Source: Luzula sylvatica (taxonomy: Eukaryota; Streptophyta; Magnoliopsida; Poales; Juncaceae). Taken from it: a DNA stretch of 64,000 nucleotides. The position numbers were made by a program, and so were the translations under genes. Each line of letters begins with the position of its first letter. Position 1 is the stretch's first letter. Where the stretch lies: contig OX326959.1 of NCBI GenBank assembly GCA_946800325.1, positions 48,924,784 through 48,988,783 on the forward strand, given 5' to 3'. Below the pieces are notes generated by a model. It worked only from the letters and a program-made list of their open reading frames with translations. It did no database searches and was not told where the DNA came from. Below, one piece after another: positions 10,063 through 22,800 of the stretch.

Positions 10063-10179
10063 GAAAAACATGAAAAATGAAGTATTTTGCTCATTTTAGA
10101 GAACTATTTTGGACCCTTTTGGAAAAAAAGATAATTGAGAAATTTGTATGTGTTAGTCTTCAATCCCGGAGTTTTTTGA
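10063..10179 (+). repeat. Short 117 bp monomer
   Basis: Same 57 bp loss, junction 10138/10139, within the GGACCC / GGAAAAAAAGATAATTGA variant context. Confidence 0.93.
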
Positions 10180-12516
10180 GAAAAACATGAAAAATGAAGT
10201 ATTTTGCTCATTTAAGAGAACTATTTTGGTCTTTTTTAGAAAAAATTATAATTGATATTTTTGAAGGTGTTAGACTTCAGTTTTTTATTTTTTGCAAAAA
10301 ATAGGAAAAATAGAAATTTGTATGTGTTAGGCTTCAATCACGGAGTTTTTGAGAAAAACATGAAAAATGAAGAATTTTGCTCATTTTAGAGAACTATTTT
10401 GGTCATTTTTAGAAAAACTGATAATTGATATTTTTGAAGGTGTTAGACTTCAGTTTTTGATTTTTTGCAAAAAATAGGAAAAATAGAAATTTGTATGCGT
10501 TAGTCTTCAACCTCGAAGTTTTTTGAGAAAAACATGAAAAATGAAGTATTTTGCTCATTTTAGAGAACTATTTTGGACTCTTTTGGAAAAAATGATAATT
10601 GATATTTATGAAGGTGTTAGACTTCAGTTTTTTATTTTTTGCAAAAAATTGGAAAAATATAAATTTGTATGTGTTAGTCTTCAATCACGGAATATTTTTA
10701 GAAAAACATGAAAAATGAAGTATTTTGCTCATTTTAGAGAACTATTTTGGACTCTTTTAGAAAAAATGATAATTGATATTTTTGAAGGTGTTAGACTTCA
10801 GTTTTTGATTTTTTACAAAAAATTGGAAAAATATAAATTTGTATGTGTTAGTCTTCAATCACGGAATTTTTTAAGAAAAACATGAAAAATGAAGTATTTT
10901 GCTCATTTTAGAGAACGATTTCGGTCTTTTTTACAAAAAATGATAATTGATATTTTTAAAGGTGTTAGACTTCAGTTTTTTATTTTTTGCAAAAAATTGG
11001 AAAAATTGAAATTTGTATATGTTAGTCTTCAATCACGGAATTTTTTGAGAAAATCATGAAAAATGAAGTATTTTGCTCATTTTAGAGAACTATTTTGGTC
11101 TTTTTTAGAAAAAATGATAATTGATATTTTTGAAGGTGTTAGACTTCAGTTTATGATTTTATGCAAAAAATAGGAAAAATAGAAATTTGTATGTGTTAGT
11201 CTTCAATCCCGGAGTTTTTTGAGAAAAACATGAAAAATGAGGTATTTTGCTCATTTTAAAGAACTATTTTGGTCTTTTTTAGAAAATATGATAACTGATA
11301 TTTTTGAAGGTGTTAGGCTTCAGTTTTTGAATTTTTGCAAAAAATAGGAAAAATATAAATTTGTATGTGTTAGTCTTCAATCACGAAGTTTTTTGAGAAA
11401 AACATGAAAAATGAAGTATTTTGCTCATTTTATAGAACTATTTTGGACCCTTTTGGAAAAAAAGATAATTTATATTTTCGAAGGTGTTAGACTTCAGTTT
11501 TTGATTTTTTGCAAAAAATTGGAAAAATAGAAATTTGTATGTGTTAGTCTTCAATCACGAAGTTTTTTGAGAAAAACATGAAAAATGAAGTATTTTGCTC
11601 ATTTTAGAGAACTATTTTGGACTCTTTTAGAAAAAATGATAATTGATATTTTTGAAGGTGTTAGACTTCAGTTTTTGATTTTTTGCAAAAAATTGGAAAA
11701 ATAGAAATTTGTATGTTTTGGTATTCAATCACGGAATTTTTTGAGAAAAACATGAAAAATGAAGTATTTTGCTCATCTTAGAGAACTATTTTGGTCTTTT
11801 TCAGAAAAAATGATAATTGATATTTTTGAAGGTGTTAGACTTCAGTTTTTTATTTTTTGCAAAAAATTGGAAAAATTGAAATTTGTATGTGTTAGTCCTC
11901 AATCACGGAATTTTTTGAGAAAATCATGAAAAATGAAGTATTTTCCTCATTTTAGAGAACTATTTTGGTCTTTTTTAGAAAAAATGACAATTGATATTTT
12001 TGAAGGTGTTAGACTTCAGTTTTTTATTTTTTGCAAAAAATAGGAAAAATAGAAATTTGTATGTGTTAGTCTTCAATCACGGAGTTTTTTGAGAAAAACA
12101 TGAAAAATGAAGTATTTTGCGAATTTTAGAGAACTATTTTGGTCATTTTTAGAAAAAATGATAATTGATATTTTTGAAGGTGTTAGACTTCAGTTTTTGT
12201 TTTTTTCCAAAAAATAGAAAAAATAGAAATTTGTATGTGTTAGTCTTCAATCACGAAGTTTTTTGTGAAAAACATGAAAAATGAATTATTTTGCTCATTT
12301 TAGAGAACTATTTTGGTCTTTTTAAGAAAAAATGATAATTGATATTTTTGAAGGTGCTAGACTCCAGTTTTTTATTTTTTGCAAAAAATAGGAAAAATAA
12401 AAATTTGTATGTGTTAGTCTTCAATCACGGAGTTTTTTGAGAAAAACATGAAAAATGAAATATTTTGCTAATTTTAGAGAACTATTTTGGTCATTTTTAG
12501 AAAAACTGATAATTGA

Positions 12517-12541
12517 TATTTTTGCTCATGTTAGACTTCTG
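12517..12541 (+). repeat. Example of the GCTCATG variant (subunit 1 motif in subunit 2)
   Basis: Where most monomers read TTTTTGAAGGTGTTAGAC, this class reads TTTTTGCTCATGTTAGAC. TTTTGCTCAT...TTAGA is the matching segment of subunit 1. The class recurs about two dozen times (for example 8753, 18608, 19302, 33384, 39588, 50489, 62727), usually with AAAAACTGATAATTG and TTTTGCCAAAAATAGG in the same monomer. Confidence 0.85.
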
Positions 12542-12650
12542 TTTTTGATTTTTTGCCAAAAATAGGAAAAATATAAATTTGTATGTGTTAGTCTTCAATC
12601 ACGAAGTTTTTTGAGAAAAACATGAAAAATGAAGTATTTTGCTCATTTTA

Positions 12651-13680
12651 GAGAACTATTTTGGACTGTTTTAGAAAAAATGATAATTGATATTTTTGAA
12701 GGTGTTAGACTTCAGTATTTGATTTTTTGCAAAAAATTGGGAAAATAGAAATTTGTATGTGTTAGTCTTCAATCACGGAGTTTTTCGAGAAAAACATGAA
12801 AAATGAAGTATTTTGCGCATTTTAGAGAACTATTTGGTCTTTTTTAGAAAAAATGATAATTGATATTTTTGAAGGTGTTAGACTTCAGTTTTTGATTTTA
12901 TGCAAAAAATAGGAAATATAGAAATTTGTATGTGTTAGTCTTCAATCACGGAGTTTTTTGAGAAAAACATGAAAAATGAATTATTTTGCTCATTTTAGAG
13001 AACTATTTTGGTCTTTTTAAGAAAAAATGATAATTGATATTTTTGAAGGTGCTAGACTCCAGTTTTTTATTTTTTGCAAAAAAAGGAAAAATAAAAATTT
13101 GTATGTGTTAGTCTTCAATAACGGAGTTTTTTGAGAAAAACATGAAAAATGAAATATTTTGCTAATTTTAGAGAACTATTTTGGTCATTTTTAGAAAAAC
13201 TGATAATTGATATTTTTGCTCATGTTAGACTTCTGTTTTTGATTTTTTGCCAAAAATAGGAAAAATATAAATTTGTATGTGTTAGTCTTCAATCACGAAA
13301 TTTTTTGAGAAAAACATGAAAAATGAAGTATTTTGCTCATTTTAGAGAACTATTTTGTACCCTTTTGGAAAAAAAGATAATTGATATTTTTGAAGGTGTT
13401 AGACTTCAGTTTTTGATTTTTTGCAAAAAATTGGAAAAATAGAAATTTGTATGTGTTAGTCTTCAATCACGGAGTTTTTTAAGAAAAACATGAAAAATTA
13501 AGTATTTTGCTCATTTTAGAGAACTATTTTGGTCTTTTTTAGAAAAAATGATAATTGATATTTTTGAAGGTGTTAGACTTCAATTTTTGATTTTATGCAA
13601 AAAATAGGAAAAAATAGAAATTTGTATGTGTTAGTCTTCAATGCCGGAGTTTTTTGAGAAAAACATGAAAAATGAAGTAT
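12651..13680 (+). repeat. Mosaic piece related to the 26-monomer HOR
   Basis: About six monomers with GGACTGTTTTAG, GCGCATTTTAGAG with a shortened CTATTTGGTC (12814), GCTAGACTCCAG and GCTCATG variants. The part from ~12.82 kb matches 15.08-15.92 kb at an offset of 2,262 bp (13 monomers). It looks like a partial additional copy of the HOR next door. Confidence 0.8.
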
Positions 13681-15040
13681 TTTGCTCATTTTAGAGAACT
13701 ATTTTGGACTCTTTTGGAAAAAATGATAATTGATATTTATGAAGGTGTTAGACTTCAGTTTTTTATTTTTTGCAAAAAATTGGAAAAATATAAATTTGTA
13801 TGTGTTAGTCTTCAATCACGGAATTTTTTTAGAAAAACATGAAAAATGAAGTATTTTGCTCATTTTAGAGAACTATTTTGGACTCTTTTAGAAAAAATGA
13901 TAATTGATATTTTTGAAGGTGTTAGACTTCAGTTTTTGATTTTTTACAAAAAATTGGAAAAATATAAATTTGTATGTGTTAGTCTTCAATCACGGAATTT
14001 TTTAAGAAAAACATGAAAAATGAAGTATTTTGCTCATTTTAGAGAACGATTTCGGTCTTTTTTACAAAAAATGATAATTGATATTTTTAAAGGTGTTAGA
14101 CTTCAGTTTTTTATTTTTTGCAAAAAATTGGAAAAATTGAAATTTGTATATGTTAGTCTTCAATCACGGAATTTTTTGAGAAAATCATGAAAAATGAAGT
14201 ATTTTGCTCATTTTAGAGAACTATTTTGGTCTTTTTTAGAAAAAATGATAATTGATATTTTTGAAGGTGTTAGACTTCAGTTTATGATTTTATGCAAAAA
14301 ATAGGAAAAATAGAAATTTGTATGTGTTAGTCTTCAATCCCGGAGTTTTTTGAGAAAAACATGAAAAATGAGGTATTTTGCTCATTTTAAAGAACTATTT
14401 TGGTTTTTTTTAGAAAATATGATAATTGATATTTTTGAAGGTGTTAGGCTTCAGTTTTTGAATTTTTGCAAAAAATAGGAAAAATATAAATTTGTATGTG
14501 TTAGTCTTCAATCACGAAGTTTTTTGAGAAAAACATGAAAAATGAAGTATTTTGCTCATTTTATAGAACTATTTTGGACCCTTTTGGAAAAAAAGATAAT
14601 TTATATTTTCGAAGGTGTTAGACTTCAGTTTTTGATTTTTTGCAAAAAATTGGAAAAATAGAAATTTGTATGTGTTAGTCTTCAATCACGAAGTTTTTTG
14701 AGAAAAACATGAAAAATGAAGTATTTTGCTCATTTTAGAGAACTATTTTGGACTCTTTTAGAAAAAATGATAATTGATATTTTTGAAGGTGTTAGACTTC
14801 AGTTTTTGATTTTTTGCAAAAAATTGGAAAAATAGAAATTTGTATGTTTTGGTATTCAATCACGGAATTTTTTGAGAAAAACATGAAAAATGAAGTATTT
14901 TGCTCATCTTAGAGAACTATTTTGGTCTTTTTCAGAAAAAATGATAATTGATATTTTTGAAGGTGTTAGACTTCAGTTTTTTATTTTTTGAAAAAAATTG
15001 GAAAAATTGAAATTTGTATGTGTTAGTCTTCAATCACGGA
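13681..15040 (+). repeat. Mosaic piece copied from 10.55-11.9 kb type
   Basis: About eight monomers following the order of 10.55-11.9 kb at an offset of ~3,131 bp (18 monomers). Shared markers are GGACTCTTTTGG with GATATTTATG, TTTTTTACAAAAAATTGG, GAACGATTTCGGTC (10914/14045), GAAAATATGAT, TTTATATTTTCGAAGG (11469/14606) and GTATGTTTTGGTATTC. The join to the 26-monomer HOR is near 15.0 kb. Confidence 0.82.
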
Positions 15041-18000
15041 GTTTTTTGAGAAAAACATGAAAAATGAAGTATTTTGCGCATTTTAGAGAACTATTTGGTC
15101 TTTTTTAGAAAAAATGATAATTGATATTTTTGAAGGTGTTAGACTTCAGTTTTTGATTTTATGCAAAAAATAGTAAATATAGAAATTTGTATGTGTTAGT
15201 CTTCAATCACGGAGTTTTTTGAGAAAAACATGAAAAATGAATTATTTTGCTCATTTTAGAGAACTATTTTGGTCTTTTTAAGAAAAAATGATAATTGATA
15301 TTTTTGAAGGTGCTAGACTCCAGTTTTTTATTTTTTGCAAAAAATAGGAAAAATAAAAATTTGTATGTGTTAGTCTTCAATCACGGAGTTTTTTGAGAAA
15401 AACATGAAAAATGAAATATTTTGCTAATTTTAGAGAACTATTTTGGTCATTTTTAGAAAAACTGATAATTGATATTTTTGCTCATGTTAGACTTCTGTTT
15501 TTGATTTTTTGCCAAAAATAGGAAAAATATAAATTTGTATGTGTTAGTCTTCAATCACGAAATTTTTTGAGAAAAACATGAAAAATGAAGTATTTTGCTC
15601 ATTTTAGAGAACTATTTTGTACCCTTTTGGAAAAAAAGATAATTGATATTTTTGAAGGTGTTAGACTTCAGTTTTTGATTTTTTGCAAAAAATTGGAAAA
15701 ATAGAAATTTGTATGTGTTAGTCTTCAATCACGGAGTTTTTTAAGAAAAACATGAAAAATTAAGTATTTTGCTCATTTTAGAGAACTATTTTGGTCTTTT
15801 TTAGAAAAAATGATAATTGATATTTTTGAAGGTGTTAGACTTCAATTTTTGATTTTATGCAAAAAATAGGAAAAAATAGAAATTTGTATGTGTTAGTCTT
15901 CAATGCCGGAGTTTTTTGAGAAAAACATGAAAAATGAAGTATTTTGATCATTTTAGAGAACGATTTCGGTCTGTTTTAGAAAAAATGATAATTGATATTT
16001 TTAAAGGTGTTAGACTTCAGTTTTTTATTTTTTGCAAAAAATTGGAAAAATAGAAATTTGTATGTGTTAGTCTTCAATCACGAAGTTTTTTGAGAAAAAC
16101 ATGAAAAATGAAGTATTTTGCTCATTTTAGAGAACTATTTTGGACTCTTTTAGAAAAAATGATAATTGATATTTTTTAAGGTGTTAGACTTCAGTTTTTG
16201 ATTTTTTGCAAAAAATTGGAAAAATATAAATTTGTATGTGTTAGTCTTCAATCACGGAATTTTTTAAGAATAACATGAAAAATGAAGTATTCTGCTCATT
16301 TTAGAGAACTATTTTGGTCTTTTTTACAAAAAATGATAATTGATATTTTTGAAGGTGTTAGACTTCAGTTTTTGATTTTTTGCAAAAAATTGGAAAAATT
16401 GAAATTTGTATGTGTTAGTCTTCAATCTCGGATTTTTTGAGAAAATCATGAAAAATGAAGTATTTTGCTCATTTTAGAGAACTATTTTGGTCTTATTTAG
16501 AAAAAATGATTATTGATATTTTTGAAGGTGTTAGACTTCAGTCTATGATTTTATGCAAAAAATAGGAAAAATAGAAATTTGTATGTGTTAGTCTTCAATC
16601 CCGGAGTTTTTTGAGAAAAACATGAAAAATGAGGTATTTTGCTCATTTTAGAGAACGATTTCGGTCTGTTTTAGAAAAAATGATAATTGATATTTTTGAA
16701 CGTGTTAGACTTCAGTTTTTTATTTTATGCAAAAAATAGGAAAAATAGAAATTTGTATGTGTTAGTCTTCAATCACGAATTTTTGAGAAAAACATGAAAA
16801 ATGAAGTATTTTTCTCATTTTAGAGAACTATTTTGGACTATTTTAGAAAAAATGATAATTGATATTTTTGAAGGTATTAGACATCAGTTTTTAATTTTTT
16901 GCAAAACATTGGAAAAATAGAAATTTGTATGTGTTCGTCTTCAATCATGGAATTTTTTGAGAAAAGCATGAAAAATGAAGTATTTTGCTCATTTTAAAGA
17001 ACTATTTTGGTCTTTTTTAGAAAAAATTATAATTGATATTTTTGAAGGTGTTAGACTTCAGTTTTTGATTTTTTGCAAAAAATTGGAAATATTGAAATTT
17101 GTATGTGTTAGTCTTCAATCTCGGAATTTTTTGAGAAAATCATGAAAAATGAAGTATTTTGCTCATTTTAGAGAACTATTTTGGTCTTTTTTAGAAAAAA
17201 TGATGATTGATATTTTTGAAGGTGTTAGACTTCAGTTTATGATTTTATGCAAAAAATAGGAAAAATAGAAATTTGTATGTGTTAGTCTTCAATCCCGGAG
17301 TTTTTGGAGAAAAACATGAAAAATGAGGTATTTTGCTCATTTTAGAGAACTATTTTGGCCTTTTTTAGAAAAAATGATAATTGATATTTTTTAAGGTGTT
17401 AGACTTCATATTTTGATTTTTTGCAAAAATTTGGAAAAATTGAAATTTGTATGTGTTAGTCTTCAATCACGGAATTTTTTAGAAAAACATGAATAATGAA
17501 GTATTTTGCTCATTTTAGAGAACTATTTTGGTCTTTTTTAGAAAAAATGATAATTGATATTTTGAAGGTGTTAGACTCAGTTTTTGATTTTATGCAAAAA
17601 ATAGGAAAAATAGAAATTTGTATGTGTTAGTCTTCAATCCCGGAGTTTTTTTGGAGAAAAACATGAAAAATGAAGTATTTTGCTCATTTAAGAGAACTAT
17701 TTTGGTCTTTTTTAGAAAAAATTATAATTGATATTTTTGAAGGTGTTAGACTTCAGTTTTTTATTTTTTGCAAAAAATAGGAAAAATAGAAATTTGTATG
17801 TGGTAGTCTTCAATCACGGAGTTTTTTGAGAAAAACATGAAAAATGAAGTATTTTGCTCATTTTAGAGAACTATTTTTGTCATTTTTAGAAAAAATGATA
17901 ATTGATATTTTTTAAGGTGTTAGACTTCAGTTTTTGATTTTTTGCAAAAAATAGGAAAAATAGAAATTTGTATGTTTTAGTCTTCAACCTCGATGTTTTT

Positions 18001-19560
18001 GAGAAAAACATGAAAAATGAAGTATTTTGCTCATTTTAGAGAACTATTTTGGACTCTTTTAGAAAAAATGATAATTGATATTTTTGAAGGTGTTAGACTT
18101 CAGTTTTTGATTTTTTGCAAAAAATAGGAAAAATAGAAATTTGTATGTGTTGGTATTCAATCACGGAATTTTTCGAGAAAAACATGAAAAATGAAGTATT
18201 TTGCTCATTTTAGAGAACTATTTTGGTCTTTTTTAGAAAAAATGATAATTGATATTTTTGAAGGTGTTAGACTTCAGTTCTTGATTTTTTGCAAAAAATT
18301 GTGAAAATAGAAATTTGTATGTGTTAGTCTTCAATCACGGAATTTTTTGAGAAAAACATGAATAATGAAGTATTTTGCTCATTTTAGCGAACTATTTTGG
18401 TCTTTTTTAGAAAAAATGATAATTGATATTTTTGAAGGTGTTAGACTTCAGTTTTTGATTTTTTGCAAAAAATAGGAAAAATATAAATTTGTATGTGTTA
18501 GTCTTCAATCACGGAGTTTTTTGAGAAAAACATGAAAAATGAAATATTTTGCTAATTTTAGAGAACTATTTTGGTCATTTTTAGAAAAACTGATAATTGA
18601 TATTTTTGCTCATGTTAGACTTCTGTTTTTGATTTTTTGCCAAAAATAGGAAAAATATAAATTTGTATGTGTTAGTCTTCAATCACGAAGTTTTTTGAGA
18701 AAAACATGAAAAATGAAGTATTTTGCTCATTTTAGAGAACTATTTTGGACTGTTTTAGAAAAAATGATAATTGATATTTTTGAAGGTGTTAGACTTCAGT
18801 ATTTGATTTTTTGCAAAAAATTGGGAAAATAGAAATTTGTATGTGTTAGTCTTCAATCACGGAGTTTTTCGAGAAAAACATGAAAAATGAAGTATTTTGC
18901 GCATTTTAGAGAACTATTTGGTCTTTTTTAGAAAAAATGATAATTGATATTTTTGAAGGTGTTAGACTTCAGTTTTTTATTTTATGCAAAAAATAGTAAA
19001 TATAGAAATTTGTATGTGTTAGTCTTCAATCACGGAGTTTTTTGAGAAAAACATGAAAAATGAATTATTTTGCTCATTTTAGAGAACTATTTTGGTCTTT
19101 TTAAGAAAAAATGATAATTGATATTTTTGAAGGTGCTAGACTCCAGTTTTTTATTTTTTGCAAAAAATAGGAAAAATAAAAATTTGTATGTGTTAGTCTT
19201 CAATCACGGAGTTTTTTGAGAAAAACATGAAAAATGAAATATTTTGCTAATTTTAGAGAACTATTTTGGTCATTTTTAGAAAAACTGATAATTGATATTT
19301 TTGCTCATGTTAGACTTCTGTTTTTGATTTTTTGCCAAAAATAGGAAAAATATAAATTTGTATGTGTTAGTCTTCAATCACGAAGTTTTTTGAGAAAAAC
19401 ATGAAAAATGAAGTATTTTGCTCATTTTAGAGAACTATTTTGGACTGTTTTAGAAAAAATGATAATTGATATTTTTGAAGGTGTTAGACTTCAGTATTTG
19501 ATTTTTTGCAAAAAATTGGGAAAATAGAAATTTGTATGTGTTAGTCTTCAATCACGGAGT
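15041..19560 (+). repeat. 26-monomer HOR, copy 1 (~4.52 kb)
   Basis: First of about 2.75 tandem copies. Marker offsets to copy 2: GCGCATTTTAGAG 15076 to 19594, AGTCTATGATTTTATGC 16541 to 21059, and CAGTTCTTGATT 18278 to 22797, all 4,518-4,519 bp, equal to 26 monomers less about six bases of indels. The unit contains CTCGGATTTTTTGAG, CACGAATTTTTGAG, GTTCGTCTTCAATCATGG, CTTCATATTTTG and GCGCAT monomers in a fixed order. Differences between copies are scattered single bases. Confidence 0.93.
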
Positions 19561-19895
19561 TTTTCGAGAAAAACATGAAAAATGAAGTATTTTGCGCATT
19601 TTAGAGAACTATTTGGTCTTTTTTAGAAAAAATGATAATTGATATTTTTGAAGGTGTTAGACTTCAGTTTTTGATTTTATGCAAAAAATAGTAAATATAG
19701 AAATTTGTATGTGTTAGTCTTCAATCACGGAGTTTTTTGAGAAAAACATGAAAAATGAACTATTTTGCTCATTTTAGAGAACTATTTTGGTCTTTTTAAG
19801 AAAAAATGATAATTGATATTTTTGAATGTGCTAGACTCCAGTTTTTTATTTTTTGCAAAAAATTGGAAAAATAAAAATTTGTATGTGTTAGTCTT
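18490..19895 (+). repeat. Four-monomer HOR (~695 bp) in tandem, nested
   Basis: GCTCATG variants at 18608, 19302 and 19997 and GCGCATTTTAGAG at 18899 and 19594 are spaced 694-695 bp, four monomers less a base or two. The same nested tandem is present in the next 26-mer copy (GCTCATG near 23127, 23821 and 24517). A 693 bp pair also exists at 12524/13217. Confidence 0.88.
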
Positions 19896-22800
19896 CAATC
19901 ACGGAGTTTTTTGAGAAAAACATGAAAAATGAAATATTTTGCTAATTTTAGAGAACTATTTTGGTCATTTTTAGAAAAACTGATAATTGATATTTTTGCT
20001 CATGTTAGACTTCTGTTTTTGATTTTTTACCAAAAATAGGAAAAATATAAATTTGTATGTGTTAGTCTTCAATCACGAAATTTTTTGAGAAAAACATGAA
20101 AAATGAAGTATTTTGCTCATTTTAGAGAACTATTTTGTACCCTTTTGGAAAAAAAGATAATTGATATTTTTGAAGGTGTTAGACTTCAGTTTTTGATTTT
20201 TTGCAAAAAATTGGAAAAATAGAAATTTGTATGTGTTAGTCTTCAATCACGGAGTTTTTTAAGAAAAACATGAAAAATTAAGTATTTTGCTCATTTTAGA
20301 GAACTATTTTGGTCTTTTTTAGAAAAAATGATAATTGATATTTTTGAAGGTGTTAGACTTCAATTTTTGATTTTATGCAAAAAATAGGAAAAAATAGAAA
20401 TTTGTATGTGTTAGTCTTCAATGCCGGAGTTTTTTGAGAAAAACATGAAAAATGAAGTATTTTGCTCATTTTAGAGAACGATTTCGGTCTGTTTTAGAAA
20501 AAATGATAATTGATATTTTTAAAGGTGTTAGACTTCAGTTTTTTATTTTTTGCAAAAAATTGGAAAAATAGAAATTTGTATGTGTTAGTCTTCAATCACG
20601 AAGTTTTTTGAGAAAAACATGAAAAATGAAGTATTTTGCTCATTTTAGAGAACTATTTTGGACTCTTTTAGAAAAAATGATAATTGATATTTTTTAAGGT
20701 GTTAGACTTCAGTTTTTGATTTTTTGCAAAAAATTGGAAAAATATAAATTTGTATGTGTTAGTCTTCAATCACGGAATTTTTTAAGAATAACATGAAAAA
20801 TGAAGTATTCTGCTCATTTTAGAGAACTATTTTGGTCTTTTTTACAAAAAATGATAATTGATATTTTGGAAGGTGTTAGACTTCAGTTTTTGATTTTTTG
20901 CAAAAAATTGGAAAAATTGAAATTTGTATGTGTTAGTCTTCAATCTCGGATTTTTTGAGAAAATCATGAAAAATGAAGTATTTTGCTCATTTTAGAGAAC
21001 TATTTTGGTCTTATTTAGAAAAAATGATTATTGATATTTTTGAAGGTGTTAGACTTCAGTCTATGATTTTATGCAAAAAATAGGAAAAATAGAAATTTGT
21101 ATGTGTTAGTCTTCAATCCCGGAGTTTTTTGAGAAAAACATGAAAAATGAGGTATTTTGCTCATTTTAGAGAACGATTTCGGTCTGTTTTAGAAAAAATG
21201 ATAATTGATATTTTTGAACGTGTTAGACTTCAGTTTTTTATTTTATGCAAAAAATAGGAAAAATAGAAATTTGTATGTGTTAGTCTTCAATCACGAATTT
21301 TTGAGAAAAACATGAAAAATGAAGTATTTTTCTCATTTTAGAGAACTATTTTGGACTATTTTAGAAAAAATGATAATTGATATTTTTGAAGGTGTTAGAG
21401 ATCAGTTTTTAATTTTTTGCAAAACATTGGAAAAATAGAAATTTGTATGTGTTCGTCTTCAATCATGGAATTTTTTGAGAAAAGCATGAAAAATGAAGTA
21501 TTTTGCTCATTTTAAAGAACTATTTTGGTCTTTTTTAGAAAAAATTATAATTGATATTTTTGAAGGTGTTAGACTTCAGTTTTTGATTTTTTGCAAAAAA
21601 TTGGAAATATTGAAATTTGTATGTGTTAGTATTCAATCTCGGAATTTTTTGAGAAAATCATGAAAAATGAAGTATTTTGCTCATTTTAGAGAACTATTTT
21701 GGTCTTTTTTAGAAAAAATGATAATTGATATTTTTGAAGGTGTTAGACTTCAGTTTATGATTTTATGCAAAAAATAGGAAAAATAGAAATTTGTATGTGT
21801 TAGTCTTCAATCCCGGAGTTTTTGGAGAAAAACATGAAAAATGAGGTATTTTGCTCATTTTAGAGAACTATTTTGGCCTTTTTTAGAAAAAATGATAATT
21901 GATATTTTTTAAGGTGTTAGACTTCATATTTTGATTTTTTGCAAAAATTTGGAAAAATTGAAATTTGTATGTGTTAGTCTTCAATCACGGAATTTTTTAG
22001 AAAAACATGAATAATGAAGTATTTTGCTCATTTTAGAGAACTATTTTGGTCTTTTTTAGAAAAAATGATAATTGATATTTTGAAGGTGTTAGACTCAGTT
22101 TTTGATTTTATGCAAAAAAATAGGAAAAATAGAAATTTGTATGTGTTAGTCTTCAATCCCGGAGTTTTTTTGGAGAAAAACATGAAAAATGAAGTATTTT
22201 GCTCATTTAAGAGAACTATTTTGGTCTTTTTTAGAAAAAATTATAATTGATATTTTTGAAGGTGTTAGACTTCAGTTTTTTATTTTTTGCAAAAAATAGG
22301 AAAAATAGAAATTTGTATGTGTTAGTCTTCAATCACGGAGTTTTTTGAGAAAAACATGAAAAATGAAGTATTTTGCTCATTTTAGAGAACTATTTTTGTC
22401 ATTTTTAGAAAAAATGATAATTGATATTTTTTAAGGTGTTAGACTTCAGTTTTTGATTTTTTGCAAAAAATAGGAAAAATAGAAATTTGTATGTTTTAGT
22501 CTTCAACCTCGATGTTTTTGAGAAAAACATGAAAAATGAAGTATTTTGCTCATTTTAGAGAACTATTTTGGACTCTTTTAGAAAAAATGATAATTGATAT
22601 TTTTGAAGGTGTTAGACTTCAGTTTTTGATTTTTTGCAAAAAATAGGAAAAATAGAAATTTGTATGTGTTGGTATTCAATCACGGAATTTTTCGAGAAAA
22701 ACATGAAAAATGAAGTATTTTGCTCATTTTAGAGAACTATTTTGGTCTTTTTTAGAAAAAATGATAATTGATATTTTTGAAGGTGTTAGACTTCAGTTCT

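Larger units (their letters stand above)
6180..12650 (+). repeat. Large duplicated segment, left copy (~6.5 kb)
   Basis: Pairs with ~27210-33510. The scrambled patch and its hairpin occur in both copies at an offset of 21,037 bp, which makes common descent almost certain. The left copy has a 9-bp loss (AGGAAAAAT) near 6478. Variant agreement ends near 12650, where the left has GGACTGTTTTAG and the right GTACCCTTTTGG. Confidence 0.88.
7784..12650 (+). repeat. Diverse monomer block (left copy of the 21 kb duplication)
   Basis: About 28 monomers, including the first subunit-1-into-2 variant (GCTCATG at 8753), the CACCAAG monomer near 8829, the short monomer at 10063-10179, and the TTTATATTTTCGAAGG monomer near 11469. 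The variant order is repeated at about +21,037 bp up to ~10.7 kb and at about +20,863 bp thereafter, the difference being exactly one 174 bp monomer missing from the right copy near 31.6 kb. Confidence 0.85.
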
